Of a stretch of DNA of 64,000 nt, positions 44,292 through 54,050 are shown piece by piece. Made by a program: the position numbers and the translations under genes. Source of the stretch: Massospora cicadina (taxonomy: Eukaryota; Entomophthoromycota; Entomophthoromycetes; Entomophthorales; Entomophthoraceae). Position 1 is the stretch's first letter, and every line of letters begins with the position of its first letter. The stretch is taken from positions 1 to 64,000 of the forward strand of contig JAKSZP010013552.1 of the NCBI GenBank assembly GCA_022478985.1, in the 5' to 3' direction. Under the pieces are notes generated by a model. That model ran no database searches, was not told where the DNA came from, and saw only the letters and a list, made by a program, of their open reading frames with translations.

Positions 44292-45123
44292 TGTTGAGTT
44301 TTGGGCTTTTTCTGATGGCTGGTTCTTCATCAGGTGTGAAATGCAGTTTTGAGCATCTATTGTGTGAAGACAACAGACAGGATGGTGATTGGAATTTAAA
44401 TTATAGCTTCTTGATAGTATTTAATTCGTATACCCTGTCATTTTTACTTGGACTATGGCACGCTGCCCTGATCTTACTGATCCCAAGTAAAATCCAACTA
44501 ATACAAAAGAAATTAATAAACACAAAAAAGTTTATAATATAAATTATAAATAAGTCCAGTAGTTGAATATATTTTATCAATGTCAACTTAAGGGTTATTT
44601 ATATAATTCAATGTTCACCACATCTTACTCATGACGACTTACTTTCAGTGGCACTTAACCATGTAAAAGGTTTGTAAGAACGTCTACATATACTTTGACT
44701 CAAGTCATTATGCTCAGCCTCAGGGTCAGTGTAAACACTGTCATCATTCTTGAGATGGCATTTTGTCATGTCTTCAAAATAGATGAACCAATTCACTTTC
44801 ACATGCAATTGGCAGCACATGCCAAGGCAATTCATATCACTAATTAGTAATTTACTCAAACAAAAACTCAACTGACATTAAAAACTAATTTTGACATAGA
44901 CCAACAAAGCCCAGGTGCCTGAGTCATTAAGTCAAAACTTAATCTAAGTCTGACCTAACTAACAAAGCCCTCAAGCCCATGTCATCATAGTCAAATATAA
45001 TTAAGTGAAATCACTAGGCTGCAATTCCCAAGCTCATATATACTTAGGATACACCTGAGCCATAATTGCTGATATCTGATATGATTGAATATCCGATGAT
45101 TAGGTCCAGTCAATTACTCAACA
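44292..45123 (-). repeat. 3' LTR of element D
   Basis: Ends are TGTTGAGT and ACTCAACA, 8-bp perfect inverted termini. It matches 50688-51517 over its whole length. An open frame of about 86 codons on the opposite strand (44282-44542) occurs in both LTRs simply because they are copies; no domain is seen. Confidence 0.95.
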
Positions 45124-45138
45124 CTTCCCCCGCTTTTA
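45124..45138 (-). promoter_or_regulatory. Polyp purine tract of element D
   Basis: On the minus strand AAAAGCGGGGGAAG abuts the TGTTGAGT start of the 3' LTR. This is the usual primer site for plus-strand DNA synthesis. Confidence 0.85.
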
Positions 45139-45474
45139 CTGGATATAAGAGGTGGGTACCCTTCTTCCTGGGTCACAACGTCTAACTTTTCACGTTCCTC
45201 AAAGTTTGAACATTATCTCAATAGCCTTTCCTAAGCTAACAGGGCCAGCATGCCTGGTGCTGAGCTTTCTTGGGTTTGGCGCATCTCCATCAGGGTCTAG
45301 ATAGTCAGGACTTGTATGAAGTCCACATCTTTCTGATTCTGTTGCAGGCTTCTCTGGTTTGATTGCACTCTCCTCCCCCTACCAAAGAGGGGATACCTAG
45401 TTCTAGTGCCAGTGAGGCATCAAATCTATGGAATAAAATCTATGGTTTGCAATCATTATTATTATTTCTTTTTT

Positions 45475-45545
45475 AATTTTTATTATTTATTATTTATTAT
45501 TTATTATTTTTTTATATTTATTTTTTATATATTATTTTTTCTCTT
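45475..45545. repeat. ATTATTT microsatellite in the element D 3' UTR
   Basis: A seven-base period (TATTTAT repeated about four times) is followed by T-rich low-complexity sequence. It sits between the integrase end and the 3' LTR. Confidence 0.6.
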
Positions 45546-45629
45546 CTTTTTATATTATTGTTCTTTATGATATGGATGAAGGAACTTAGCATGTACTCAA
45601 TTCACAACCTAGCCACCTTGATCCTTAAT

Positions 45630-46630
45630 GGTATATACATCTTCAGATGATTTATCCAAAATGATAAATGGACCCTTCCAGAGCAAATCTAGCTTGTGCG
45701 TGCGGCCTGCGCTATGAGTGTCACAATATACTACTAAATCTCCTTCATTAAACTTAGTCACCATAGCCCGTTTGGCATCATTGTAGCTCTTCTGAATAAT
45801 TTTTCAACTAATCGCGTTTTGATAAGCTTCCAGTTTGCAATTTGATTAGGGTCTTCACTAGTTGCTTGACATAGTTATTTGGGTTGATTGCGTTGGTTGA
45901 ACTGAGTACTGAATATAATAATGGAGGTAGAGTGGGCTGTCTACCATACAAAAGTTAAAATGGAGAGTGGCCTGTTCTGATGTGGTGTCTGATATTGTAT
46001 GCAAACACATTTGCACTAATTGGAGTTGCCCATTGCAAAGGCGCCAAGGCTGCATTTTTGCGTAAAATGCCGACTAAAGTGCCATTTACTCGCTCTACTA
46101 TACCATTAGTCTCAGGATGGTATGGTGTTGACAACACTCCTTTGATGGACATCAACTCATTTAGTCGTTGCACCATTTGGGCAGTAAAATTTGTGCCGTT
46201 GTCCATCAAGATCTTCTGGGGGCATCCGTGCTTATAGATAATATTTATAATGAACTTGGCAGTAGTTAATGCCCTGATGTCTCGAATTGCTTTCACTTCC
46301 ACCCATTTCATTAGATGGTCAATAGCAACAATTATGTATTTGTTGCCTAGGCTACTCATAGGCAAGGGGCCAATTACATCAGTTGATACAGTATGCCAGG
46401 CCCAGTCAGGTTTGATCAACTGATTTTTCACATCTGACTTCATAGGTTTTGTGATTTGGCATGAATGACATTTCCCAAGCGCGTCTTGGATATTGAACTG
46501 CATGGAATCCCAAAAGTAACTGGATCAAATTAATTCTAGCATCTTAGTCATTCCCCCATGTCCAACGGCCTTGTATGCTTGTGTAATAATCTCCATTCAG
46601 TCAGAAGGTTTTGGGAAGATTCAACATTAT
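45630..46630 (-). pseudogene. Integrase of element D
   Basis: The frame 46503-45955 (182 codons) is open across the core: 'CHSCQITKP' (end of the zinc region), 'STDVIGPLP', '[18 protein letters not shown]', '[10 protein letters not shown]' and '[13 protein letters not shown]'. Exactly 35 residues separate the second Asp and the Glu, so the DD35E triad is complete. After the core, 'DLVVYCDTHSAG' and 'KGPFII' (45740-45660) form the C-terminal GPF module. A frameshift near 45955 and changes near 46530 break the full protein. Integrase inserts the cDNA; the CAGGT duplication is its footprint. Confidence 0.85.
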
Positions 46631-46779
46631 CTATCAAGCTTAAGCTTGTATAGAATTCCATTTTGATACTTGGTGTCAATTAATGCTTTCTCAATCGCCT
46701 TTTGAACTTCAGTTGGTTCATCCCCATACATTCGGTTAATCATTTTTCATGAAGCTCATTGGCCAGACTGCTCAGGACA

Positions 46780-47160
46780 GCTACAATGGGAAGTCGCGAT
46801 AGTCCATCTGCATTTTGATGGGCCACTCCAGCTCTATGAAAAATTTCATAATTGTATGCTTGTAATTTCAGAGCCCAGCAGGATAACCATCCAGCAGGTT
46901 CCTTGAAATTGTGGAGCCATCATAATGAGCTGTGATCTGTTACTACTTAAAATTTGGTGCCATGAATGTAAACCCAAAATTCTTTACAAGCATAGATGAC
47001 AGCCAAGCATTCTCTTTCAGTTACCGTGTAATCACGCTCATGCTTATTCAGCATCCTGCTGCAATAAGCGACCAGATGATCCTCGCCATCATCCCCAATC
47101 TGCAATAGCACACCACCACTCACAGTCAACGAGGCGTCAGTTTGTATGATAAAAGGCTTG
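46780..47160 (-). pseudogene. RNase H of element D
   Basis: From 47129: 'GGVLLQIGDDGEDHLVAYCS', 'DYTVTERECLAVIYACKEF', a stop, then 'VVTDHSSL' (46920) and 'WALKLQAYNYEIFH' (46840-46880). The catalytic Asp and Glu blocks are present, with the first Asp near 47150. One in-frame stop separates the third block. Confidence 0.85.
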
Positions 47161-47339
47161 CTGAAATCGGGATATTAGAGGATAGGCGCTGAGCTCATTT
47201 TGTTTTTCAAAGCCTCAAAGGCTTGTTGGAATTCCTCTGCCCAGCAGAAATGAACTCCTCCTTGTAGAAAGTGGAATAGAGGCTTGGCAATCTTTGCAAA
47301 CCCTTCCATGAATCTTCAATAGTATCCTACCATGCCTAA

Positions 47340-48290
47340 GAACACTTGAACATCTCTCATACTCATCGGAGGTTGCATATTGTTAATCGCCTCCACCTTT
47401 TGAGGCTGAGGACGCAAGCCCTTAGAATCAATGCCAAACCAGAGATGTTCCAATTGTTCTTTAAAGAGTCGACATTTCTATGTTTTATCATCAGATTGGC
47501 CTTCAACAGACATTCAAACACTTGCTCAAGGTGCTTCAGATATTCAGAAAACGTTCACAAAAAGACATTGATGTCATCCAGGTACACCAGAACGCAGGAC
47601 AATTTACGGTCCCCAAAAATTGTGTCCATTGCGCGCTGAAAGGTTGCCGGTGCGTTACAAAGCCCCTGTGGGATGTATGTTAGTTGAAAAAGCCCTTGAG
47701 CAGCAATCATCGCACACTTTTCCTGCTCCTCTGGTGGCAGCTCAATTTGCCAATATCCAGAGATGAGGTCCATTGCAGTAAAGTACTTTGCCCCTCCCAA
47801 TGGTCCAGGGCATCATCAATTCTGGGCAACGGGTATGAGTCCTTTTTTGTAATGGCATTGAGGCATCAATAATCAATTACAACTTGATTGCTGCCATCTT
47901 TCTTCTTTATGTTAAAAATGGGGCTGGCCCATGGGCTTTTGGATGGCACTATCAATCCACTTTTCAGCAATTTGTTTAACTCTTCACTGACTATTTTGTC
48001 ACTGGCTCTGGGGCGCCAAATTGGCCTCATTTAATAGGCATATGGTCCCCGGTATCAACAAAATGCTGAACTCCTTTTTCACAACCTAGCTCTTGGTCAT
48101 CTTTGGCAAAAATTTCAGAGTATCGTTCAAACAGCTCTAGTGCTTCATCCTTCTGTTGTTCCAATAATCTGGTAAATGATTCTTGGGATATTAAAGTATG
48201 TGCCTCAAGGGTTTTGGTCAGTAAAGTGAACTCAGATAAGTCACCAAGTTTGACAGATGATATTAACTTGTCCCTCAGAAACAGATGCAC
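47340..48290 (-). pseudogene. Reverse transcriptase of element D
   Basis: The N-terminal arm (48290-48027) reads 'ELFERYSEIFAKDDQELG' and 'HFVDTGDHMPIK'. Then come 'SPWASPIFNIKKKDG' (47920), 'VIDY.CLNAITKKDSYPL' with a stop for the usual Arg (about 47866), 'FTAMDLISGYWQIEL' (47750), 'PQGLCNAPATFQRAMD' and the intact active site 'CVLVYLDDI' (47575-47600). The frame from 47800 to 47555 is open. It is the best RT in the window. Wording such as 'PLPRIDDALD' and 'PQGLCNAPATFQ' separates it from the chromoviruses. Confidence 0.85.
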
Positions 48291-48600
48291 AAAAGCGACT
48301 ACTTGATATTTCTTGACCTTAATATTTTGGCTGGTAAAATTGCTAGTAAGACATTAATCTCTCCGTGCCCCAGTATAAGTATTCCAGGTGCCACACTAGG
48401 TTCCATTGGAGAATGATGCCATGGGGATACAACCTCCCCATACAATCCTTCTGGAATATCCAGTGTGGTCCCAGTTCTCATAACCAGTTGAGGGCCTGGA
48501 GCTATTGTCATATCCTTATTCACATGTAGAGGTATTCCTCAATTTTCATTTATGGCGGTTAGCATGGGGCAGCTTTGATTCCCCCTCTGAATATACCCTA
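48250..48600 (-). pseudogene. dUTPase-like domain of element D between protease and RT
   Basis: The minus strand reads, in order, 'NKDMTIAPGPQLVMRTGTTL', 'DIPEGLYGEVV', 'APGILILGHGEINVLL' and 'KYQVVAFVHLFL'. This follows the trimeric dUTPase fold pattern ('D..I.PG....V.TG..I.IP.G.YG.V ... G.ID.DY.GEI.V.L ... G..IAQL'). The Asp and Tyr of the third motif are replaced (L and H), and no clear fifth motif is seen. It may be a structural relic or a changed enzyme. dUTPase would limit uracil in the cDNA; in some retroviruses a dUTPase is fused to Pol. The same domain occurs in C and E. Confidence 0.6.
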
Positions 48601-48799
48601 CTGGTATTATCCCATCAGCATAAGTTATATTGTTAAAATTTCTCTGATGGCTTGTGGGCTTTGTATCGTTGCATGAGTAATAAATTGGAAGCAATTGGCC
48701 TAATATCTTCAAGATTTTTTTCTTTAAAATTACATGAGATCTCATAGGTCCTCAAAAACTAGTTCCAATTAATATGTCATAATTGGCATTTGGAAGCAC

Positions 48800-49080
48800 T
48801 ATAGTGAGTGCGGAAACTACCAAAGCTCCAAATTACAGTGGCAAAATGTTGTAAGCTCTTCACCCTTAGTACTGTTAAGGCTTGTGGTTCCATATTCTTG
48901 ATGATGGTCAATGTCCGAAGCTATTTTCAATTTCTTAACCAGCTTCATGGAAACAATGTTTACAGGTGCTCCACTATCGATGATAGCTATAACTTTAACC
49001 TCGTTGATCAGAATATCCATGTAAGTGCATTCAGAGTAGTAAGAATCAATAGAGTTTACTAAGTGTTATGGGAAGTATCC
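48800..49080 (-). pseudogene. Protease of element D
   Basis: 'MDILINEVKVIAIIDSGAPV' is followed by 'NIVSMKLVKKL': the D-S-G-A active site of retropepsins, intact. The block further down, 'PNANYDILIGTSF' (about 48760-48800), is the usual C-terminal part. A frameshift lies near 48815. Confidence 0.85.
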
Positions 49081-49429
49081 AGGGAGTTAAGAGTGTGCTT
49101 CAGAGCATTCTCAATACTGGGAATTTCATTAATGAATGTTTCAATTGGCTTTGTTATATTGACCCCTTTCAGGCTTGGGGTATCTGCTGCATTGCTTGGC
49201 CCATCAGCTGGAATATTCTCAAGTATTTGTTGCATATAGGATTTAGCGACTACTTCAAAACTTCAGGTGTGACAACCTTACTCTGAGAGCGAGTTACCGC
49301 ATGTACGTTCAAGGAATCTTTGTTTGATATTAAAATAGAATCAAGTTCATTGTCAAAATGAGGCCCCATGGCCATCGTTTTCATGTCAATTGGGTGGGAC
49401 TAGTGTCTTAGGCACAATAGAGTGTCCCG

Positions 49430-50686
49430 CATCTATTGTGCTTGTTCTTTTCCCTCTTCCTGTATGGTATTTGGAAGGATTACATTGACATTTTGCTGAT
49501 AGCATTGGGAAGCATAATGACCTTTAAAATTGCAATTAAAGCAAGTAAAATCACTCACTGGCTGTGGGGTGTCAATCTTCTTATTGGTTTGAAAGGACTT
49601 TCCAGCAAAGGCAGTGGTTCCCAATCTGTAACCAGTATTAGGAGGGCCATAATTTTTTGAGCATCTGTGTAAATAGTCAACCAATTCATATGTCACAAGG
49701 TTTTGCATGAAAGCAGGCAATAGAGTGTTTGATAGATTAGGGTAAGGTTCTACTGCATGCTCTAGTGCAATCTTGGCATCAAAATCGACCATAGCCCACG
49801 CGCCTAAGAGAACTTGAGCTTCTCAATAGAATTAATCCACAAATTCGTCAATTGCTTCATCTTTCTTAAAGTTGATGTTCATAAACTTGGATTTTCTTGT
49901 CAACATCCGTTCTGGACCTCCAAATTCATGAAGCATGGCCTCCTTGACTTTGGCATATGTTGGATTTTTGTTAATGTGAGGCATAATCAACTCAATGCTC
50001 CACTCATCCAAGCAGTTAATCATGGTGGCTGCTTTGTTGTGGTCGCTGGCCCCATGCATGGCCATTTCAAAATGATTAACAAATGTGGTAATACTTCCAT
50101 TCTTGTCAAAGGACAGCAGGTTTGCTGGTTTATAATTATCGCTTCCCTGTTCCTGGTTATCACGAACATCTCTAGGTTGACTAGAGCCAGGCGTACTAGG
50201 GCGTTGGGCATCATATCCTGGGTTGAGGTGATAGGGTTGGCCAAAGTAACCATTTTGCTAGGCAGTTGTCAACGTGACCAGCGTTCATTTTGGTAGCTAT
50301 TTCTGAAGCTTCGTACTCATAAATGTAAGAATTTCCAGTCAAATGGGTTGTAGCACACTGACAACGCCCATCGTCCAGAGCTCAAATTCTCTTGTTGATT
50401 TTGTTTTCCCAATTGGCACGATTTTGGTTTTTTAATTTTAATTTCACAATTTCCTCATTCAGGCTAGTAGCTTGTAGCTGCAAGGTGGAAATCACTTGGT
50501 CCTTTTCTTTTATTGCCTTCTTGCACTGGTTAACTCTATATGGAGATTATTGTTTGACTCATTAATAGCATCAATATCATCATTAAGATCATTGATTTTT
50601 CTGGTGTATTCATCCTTCATCTGCAAAATTTGGTCGCTCAAAAGTTGATATTAGTCACCATCTGCATTCCCAGCCATGAGCGCCAT
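49430..50686 (-). pseudogene. Gag of element D
   Basis: The start ATG (50686-50684) lies one base after the 5' LTR and overlaps the primer binding site. 'MALMAGNADGD' is followed by a TAA at codon 12, then a coiled-coil-like region ('LSDQILQMKDEYTRKINDL', then Lys/Glu-rich heptads to about 50410). The capsid block lies at 50120-49832 ('KNGSITTFVNHFEMAMHG', 'INCLDEWSIELI') and a perfect zinc knuckle 'CFNCNFKGHYASQC' near 49530-49570. Two or more frameshifts. Gag makes the particle; the coiled coil may drive assembly (inference). Confidence 0.85.
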
Positions 50687-50687
50687 T
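50668..50687 (-). promoter_or_regulatory. Primer binding site of element D overlapping the gag start
   Basis: On the minus strand the 5' LTR end (CTCAACA) is followed by AA and TGGCGCTCATGGCTGGG, which begins with the TGG complementary to a tRNA CCA end. The matching tRNA cannot be named from this sequence. The first gag ATG uses bases of this site. Confidence 0.65.
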
Positions 50688-51517
50688 TGTTGAGTTTTCA
50701 GCTTTGTCTGATGGCTGGTTCTTTGTCAGGTGTGAAATGCAGTTTCAAGCATCTATTGTGCGAAGACAACAGACAGGATAGTGATTGGAATTTAAATTAT
50801 AGATTCTTGATAGTATTTAATCCGTATACCCTGTCATTTTTACTTGGACTATGGCACGCTGCCCTGATCTTACTGATCCCAAGTAAAAGGCAACTAAAGC
50901 AAAAGAAATTACTAAACACAAAAAAGTTTATAATTAAATTATAAACAAGTCCAGTATTTGAATATATTTTATTAATGTCAACTTAAGGGTTATTTATATA
51001 GTTCAATGTTCACCACATCTTACTCATGAAGACTTACTTTCAGTGGCACTTAACCATGTAAAAAGTTTGTAAGAACATTTATATATACTTCAACTAAAGG
51101 CATCATGATCAGCCTCAGGGTTTTTGTAAACACCGTCATCATTCTTGAGATGGCGTTTTGTCATGTCTTCAAAATAGCTGAACCAATACACTTTCAAATG
51201 CAATCGGAGCACATGCCAAGGAAATTCATATCACTAATTAGTAATTTACTCAAACAAAAACTCAACTGAAATTAAAAACTAATTTTGACATAGACCAACA
51301 AAGCCCACGTGCCTGAGTCATTAAGTCAAAACTTAGTCTAAGTCTGACCTAACCAACAAAGCCCTCAAGCCCATGTCATCATAGTCAAATATAATTAAGT
51401 GAAATTGCTAGGCCACAATTTCCAAGTTTGGATATACTTAGGATACACCTAAACCATAATCACTGATATCTGATATGATTAAATATCCGACAATTAGGTC
51501 CAGTCAATTACTCAACA
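50688..51517 (-). repeat. 5' LTR of element D
   Basis: It mirrors 44292-45123, with the same 8-bp inverted termini. It is flanked outside by CAGGT. Confidence 0.95.
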
Positions 51518-52140
51518 CAGGTATTACCACTCTAGAAGCTAAATGGGGCTCCAGTCATGAGCATTGATGTGGAGAAAGTAATTCTTTATATAATCCTTCC
51601 ATTACTTTGATTTCAGTTCAGTGCCTATGTATACCTAGTGGCTCGAGGTTATTTAAACACTGCATGTTGAGCGAAAGTTAGTTCCTTGTACTCATCAATT
51701 TGGTTAGGTAGAACCACGGTTCTCTTCTTGAGTTGGATGTACCATATGAGAATTACACTATCCTGTTACTCTAGGTTCACATGGCTGGTATAACTGTTGT
51801 TCTTGAGAATCTCTGAGATGTAAAGCAAATAACTTCTTAGCCATTAATTCTAAAGTTTCCTTTAAAATCTTAACAATGGCCTCAAAGTGTCGCATAAATG
51901 CCGCACTAACATTAGATTACAATGCTGGTTGAGAAATATGATAATTGGTGTGTTATGGCAATTAAATTAAATTAGTGAAACAAGGAGCAATAGGCTCCCT
52001 CTAATATACTACATAAAGTATGTCTGTGCTGTAGACTTCCACTAATTTGACGTCCAGTTTTAGAGGCAACTTGGCTACCATATTGGTGGATATTATTGCT
52101 GGGGCTCAGGTGTCTATAAACCATATTTTTATATTTTCGT
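51518..52140 (-). pseudogene. Protease and first half of the dUTPase-like domain of element E
   Basis: The protease reads 'ENIKIWFIDT', a stop replacing the active-site Gly, then 'APAIISTNMVAKLPLKLDVK' (52130-52010). Compare 'AIIDSGAPVNIVS' of D. Nearer element D, 'IKVMEGLYKELLSPHQCS' and 'LEPHLASRVVIP' (51640-51523) match 'IPEGLYGEVVSPWHHSP' and 'EPSVAPGILI' of the D dUTPase-like domain. The reading ends at the CAGGT target site and resumes at 44286. Confidence 0.6.
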
Positions 52141-52199
52141 CACAAAAGTAATACAATAAGTGCACTAAGAGAACTAAAGATTTAGTTAATATTTTACAT

Positions 52200-54050
52200 C
52201 TAAAGAATCTTTGCGGTTAAGGAAACGCTTAAGAACATCAACGTTCTGAGGGTAATCTCTAGAGATTATAGCTACTGGAAAGGATACATCCACTCACTCT
52301 CAAGGATAATGTTGTCAGAGGGGCGTAGTTCATCCAATGAGCCTTTTTATAAATATTAGGTTTATGGTTTCTTTATTTCTCAGTGAGCATCTTGGACCGT
52401 GGCTACTTTTGATTGTGCATGGGTTTTTATGGCATACACATCTGCAGCGGTCATTTGGTACAGCACGTGATATGCAGAGGTACCAGGTTCATTGTAAAAT
52501 AGTTCATTTCGTTCATAGAGAATTGAGTGTTCAGTTTGGCGGAAATAGAGGTTCTCCTCTACTCCACTTGAGCTTTTCCCAAAATCTGCCATTAGGCTGT
52601 AATAAGTGTACCAAATGCCTCTAAGGGAATTTAATACATAGTGGCCTTTTTGATGACAGCTGTGACATGTTATTAGGGAAACATTGCACCATTAAAAAGT
52701 CATTAGCATTTCTGGATCTGAGGTTTGCAGTTGGAATCTGTACAATTCTGATCTAGTAGCTCAGCGCTCTGGATATGACAAAGGGTTTCCATACCATAAA
52801 TCGGGGTCAGAACAAGTGCAAGCCAGCATAAGTAGTTGGTGATCTTAATCAAATTCAAATCTCCTTGTAGGAAGGGCTCCTTGCATTATACAACTCGCAG
52901 TACACTTCATGGCTGAAGTCATATCAATAGCTGAGTCATCTTCAATAGAATTCCAGCCCAGAATAACACATGGGCCTCCTAGTGCGAAGTGGTAGGAAAA
53001 TTATGTAATGGTCTCATTGCGTTAAAACCAATAGTGACGCAGTCAGCCTTGCATTGTGCCATCTTCTCATTTCCCCTAAAAACTTCAATATGGTTTGCTT
53101 AATCTCTTAGTAAAACTTGGAGCTATCCTCTATGCAACAAGTGATTAAGTCTGCGCTGCAAACTTTTAGGGTGGAGATTAATGACTTGTCATTGTGCCAG
53201 TCCAACAATTTTTCAAAAGCAAACGTGAATCTTTTTAAAGCCTGTACATTTTGACATTTGAGTCAAAAAAGGGAGAAGATTTTCAATAGGTATGTACTCA
53301 TCCTTTCAAAACAACGCACTAATAAAGATGGGGATATCTTGCTTTGAAAGGTTACGTCAGAGCTTGAGATCAGCAGCAGTGCGTGAAGGGGTGCCCTTGT
53401 ATTTAATAGGCTTACATGCAGGTAGTACTGAGTGTGAAGGACAATATATTGAGTATGGGGGAATACCCCAAAGTGGATCCTCTTCAGGAAAGGTAAATCG
53501 TTTGCCTTCATAGTTGTCACTGGATGAGGCTCCATTTATGGAATTAGATACCTTATTGTCATCAGCCTGTGTTAAAAAAAGCTTTAACAAGTATACTGCT
53601 TGTATGTCTTGCCTACACCAGTAGTGTCCTTCTTTAATTTCTCTCTACAATTCGTCATCTTTAGGTTTTAAACTGGTGTGTTTCTTCCTGGCGTCTGACT
53701 TTTTTACATCCTTACTGCATCAGAACATCAACCAGTATATTCCATAGCCAAGAGCCTGATACTTTGTATCAGAGCCTACCAATTGTGTCTTCTAACTGGT
53801 CATGCAGGGTATAGTACTTGTATGTGTAGTCAATTGGGTCCATCATGGTGGTGAGTACACTTACATTATGCTGTATTCCATGGACTCAGTGAACAGAGTG
53901 ACTAAAACTTTGCTTGGTACTTGGCCTGTACTATTATTATAACTTATCCTACAGACAGAGAGCTGACAGTTTTAAGAGATTTTACTGAATGAAGCAGTCA
54001 TCATTACTACCTGGATAAGGCTCACTAGATACATTGAGTTGGTCAAGTTC
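52200..54050 (-). pseudogene. Gag of element E
   Basis: A zinc knuckle with the last Cys lost, 'CHSCHQKGHYVLN', lies at about 52650-52690. The capsid block 'NVQALKRFTFAFEKLLDW' is at about 53190-53250, matching the 'FIKRFEF' and 'FVNHFEM' blocks of C and D. The N-terminal part reads as a polar frame (53590-53357). Heavily mutated. Confidence 0.6.

Larger units (their letters stand above)
44292..51517 (-). mobile_element. Element D: full-length Ty3/gypsy retrotransposon with target duplication
   Basis: Two LTRs of about 830 bases (44292-45123 and 50688-51517) start TGTTGAGT and end ACTCAACA. The element is flanked by the perfect duplication CAGGT (44287-44291 and 51518-51522). By eye the LTRs differ at roughly 60 of 830 positions, so it is not recent but is the best preserved element here. 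Order on the minus strand: gag, PR, dUTPase-like, RT, RH, IN. YLDD, DSGA and the three integrase acids remain. It carries a few stops (gag codon 12, RT near 47866). It is inserted in element E. Confidence 0.95.

Noticed and set aside
44282..44542. Open frame of 86 codons with a near-identical partner at 50630-50944
   Set aside because: Both lie in the LTRs of element D on the antisense strand; the likeness is due to LTR duplication. No domain and no third-position bias was seen.
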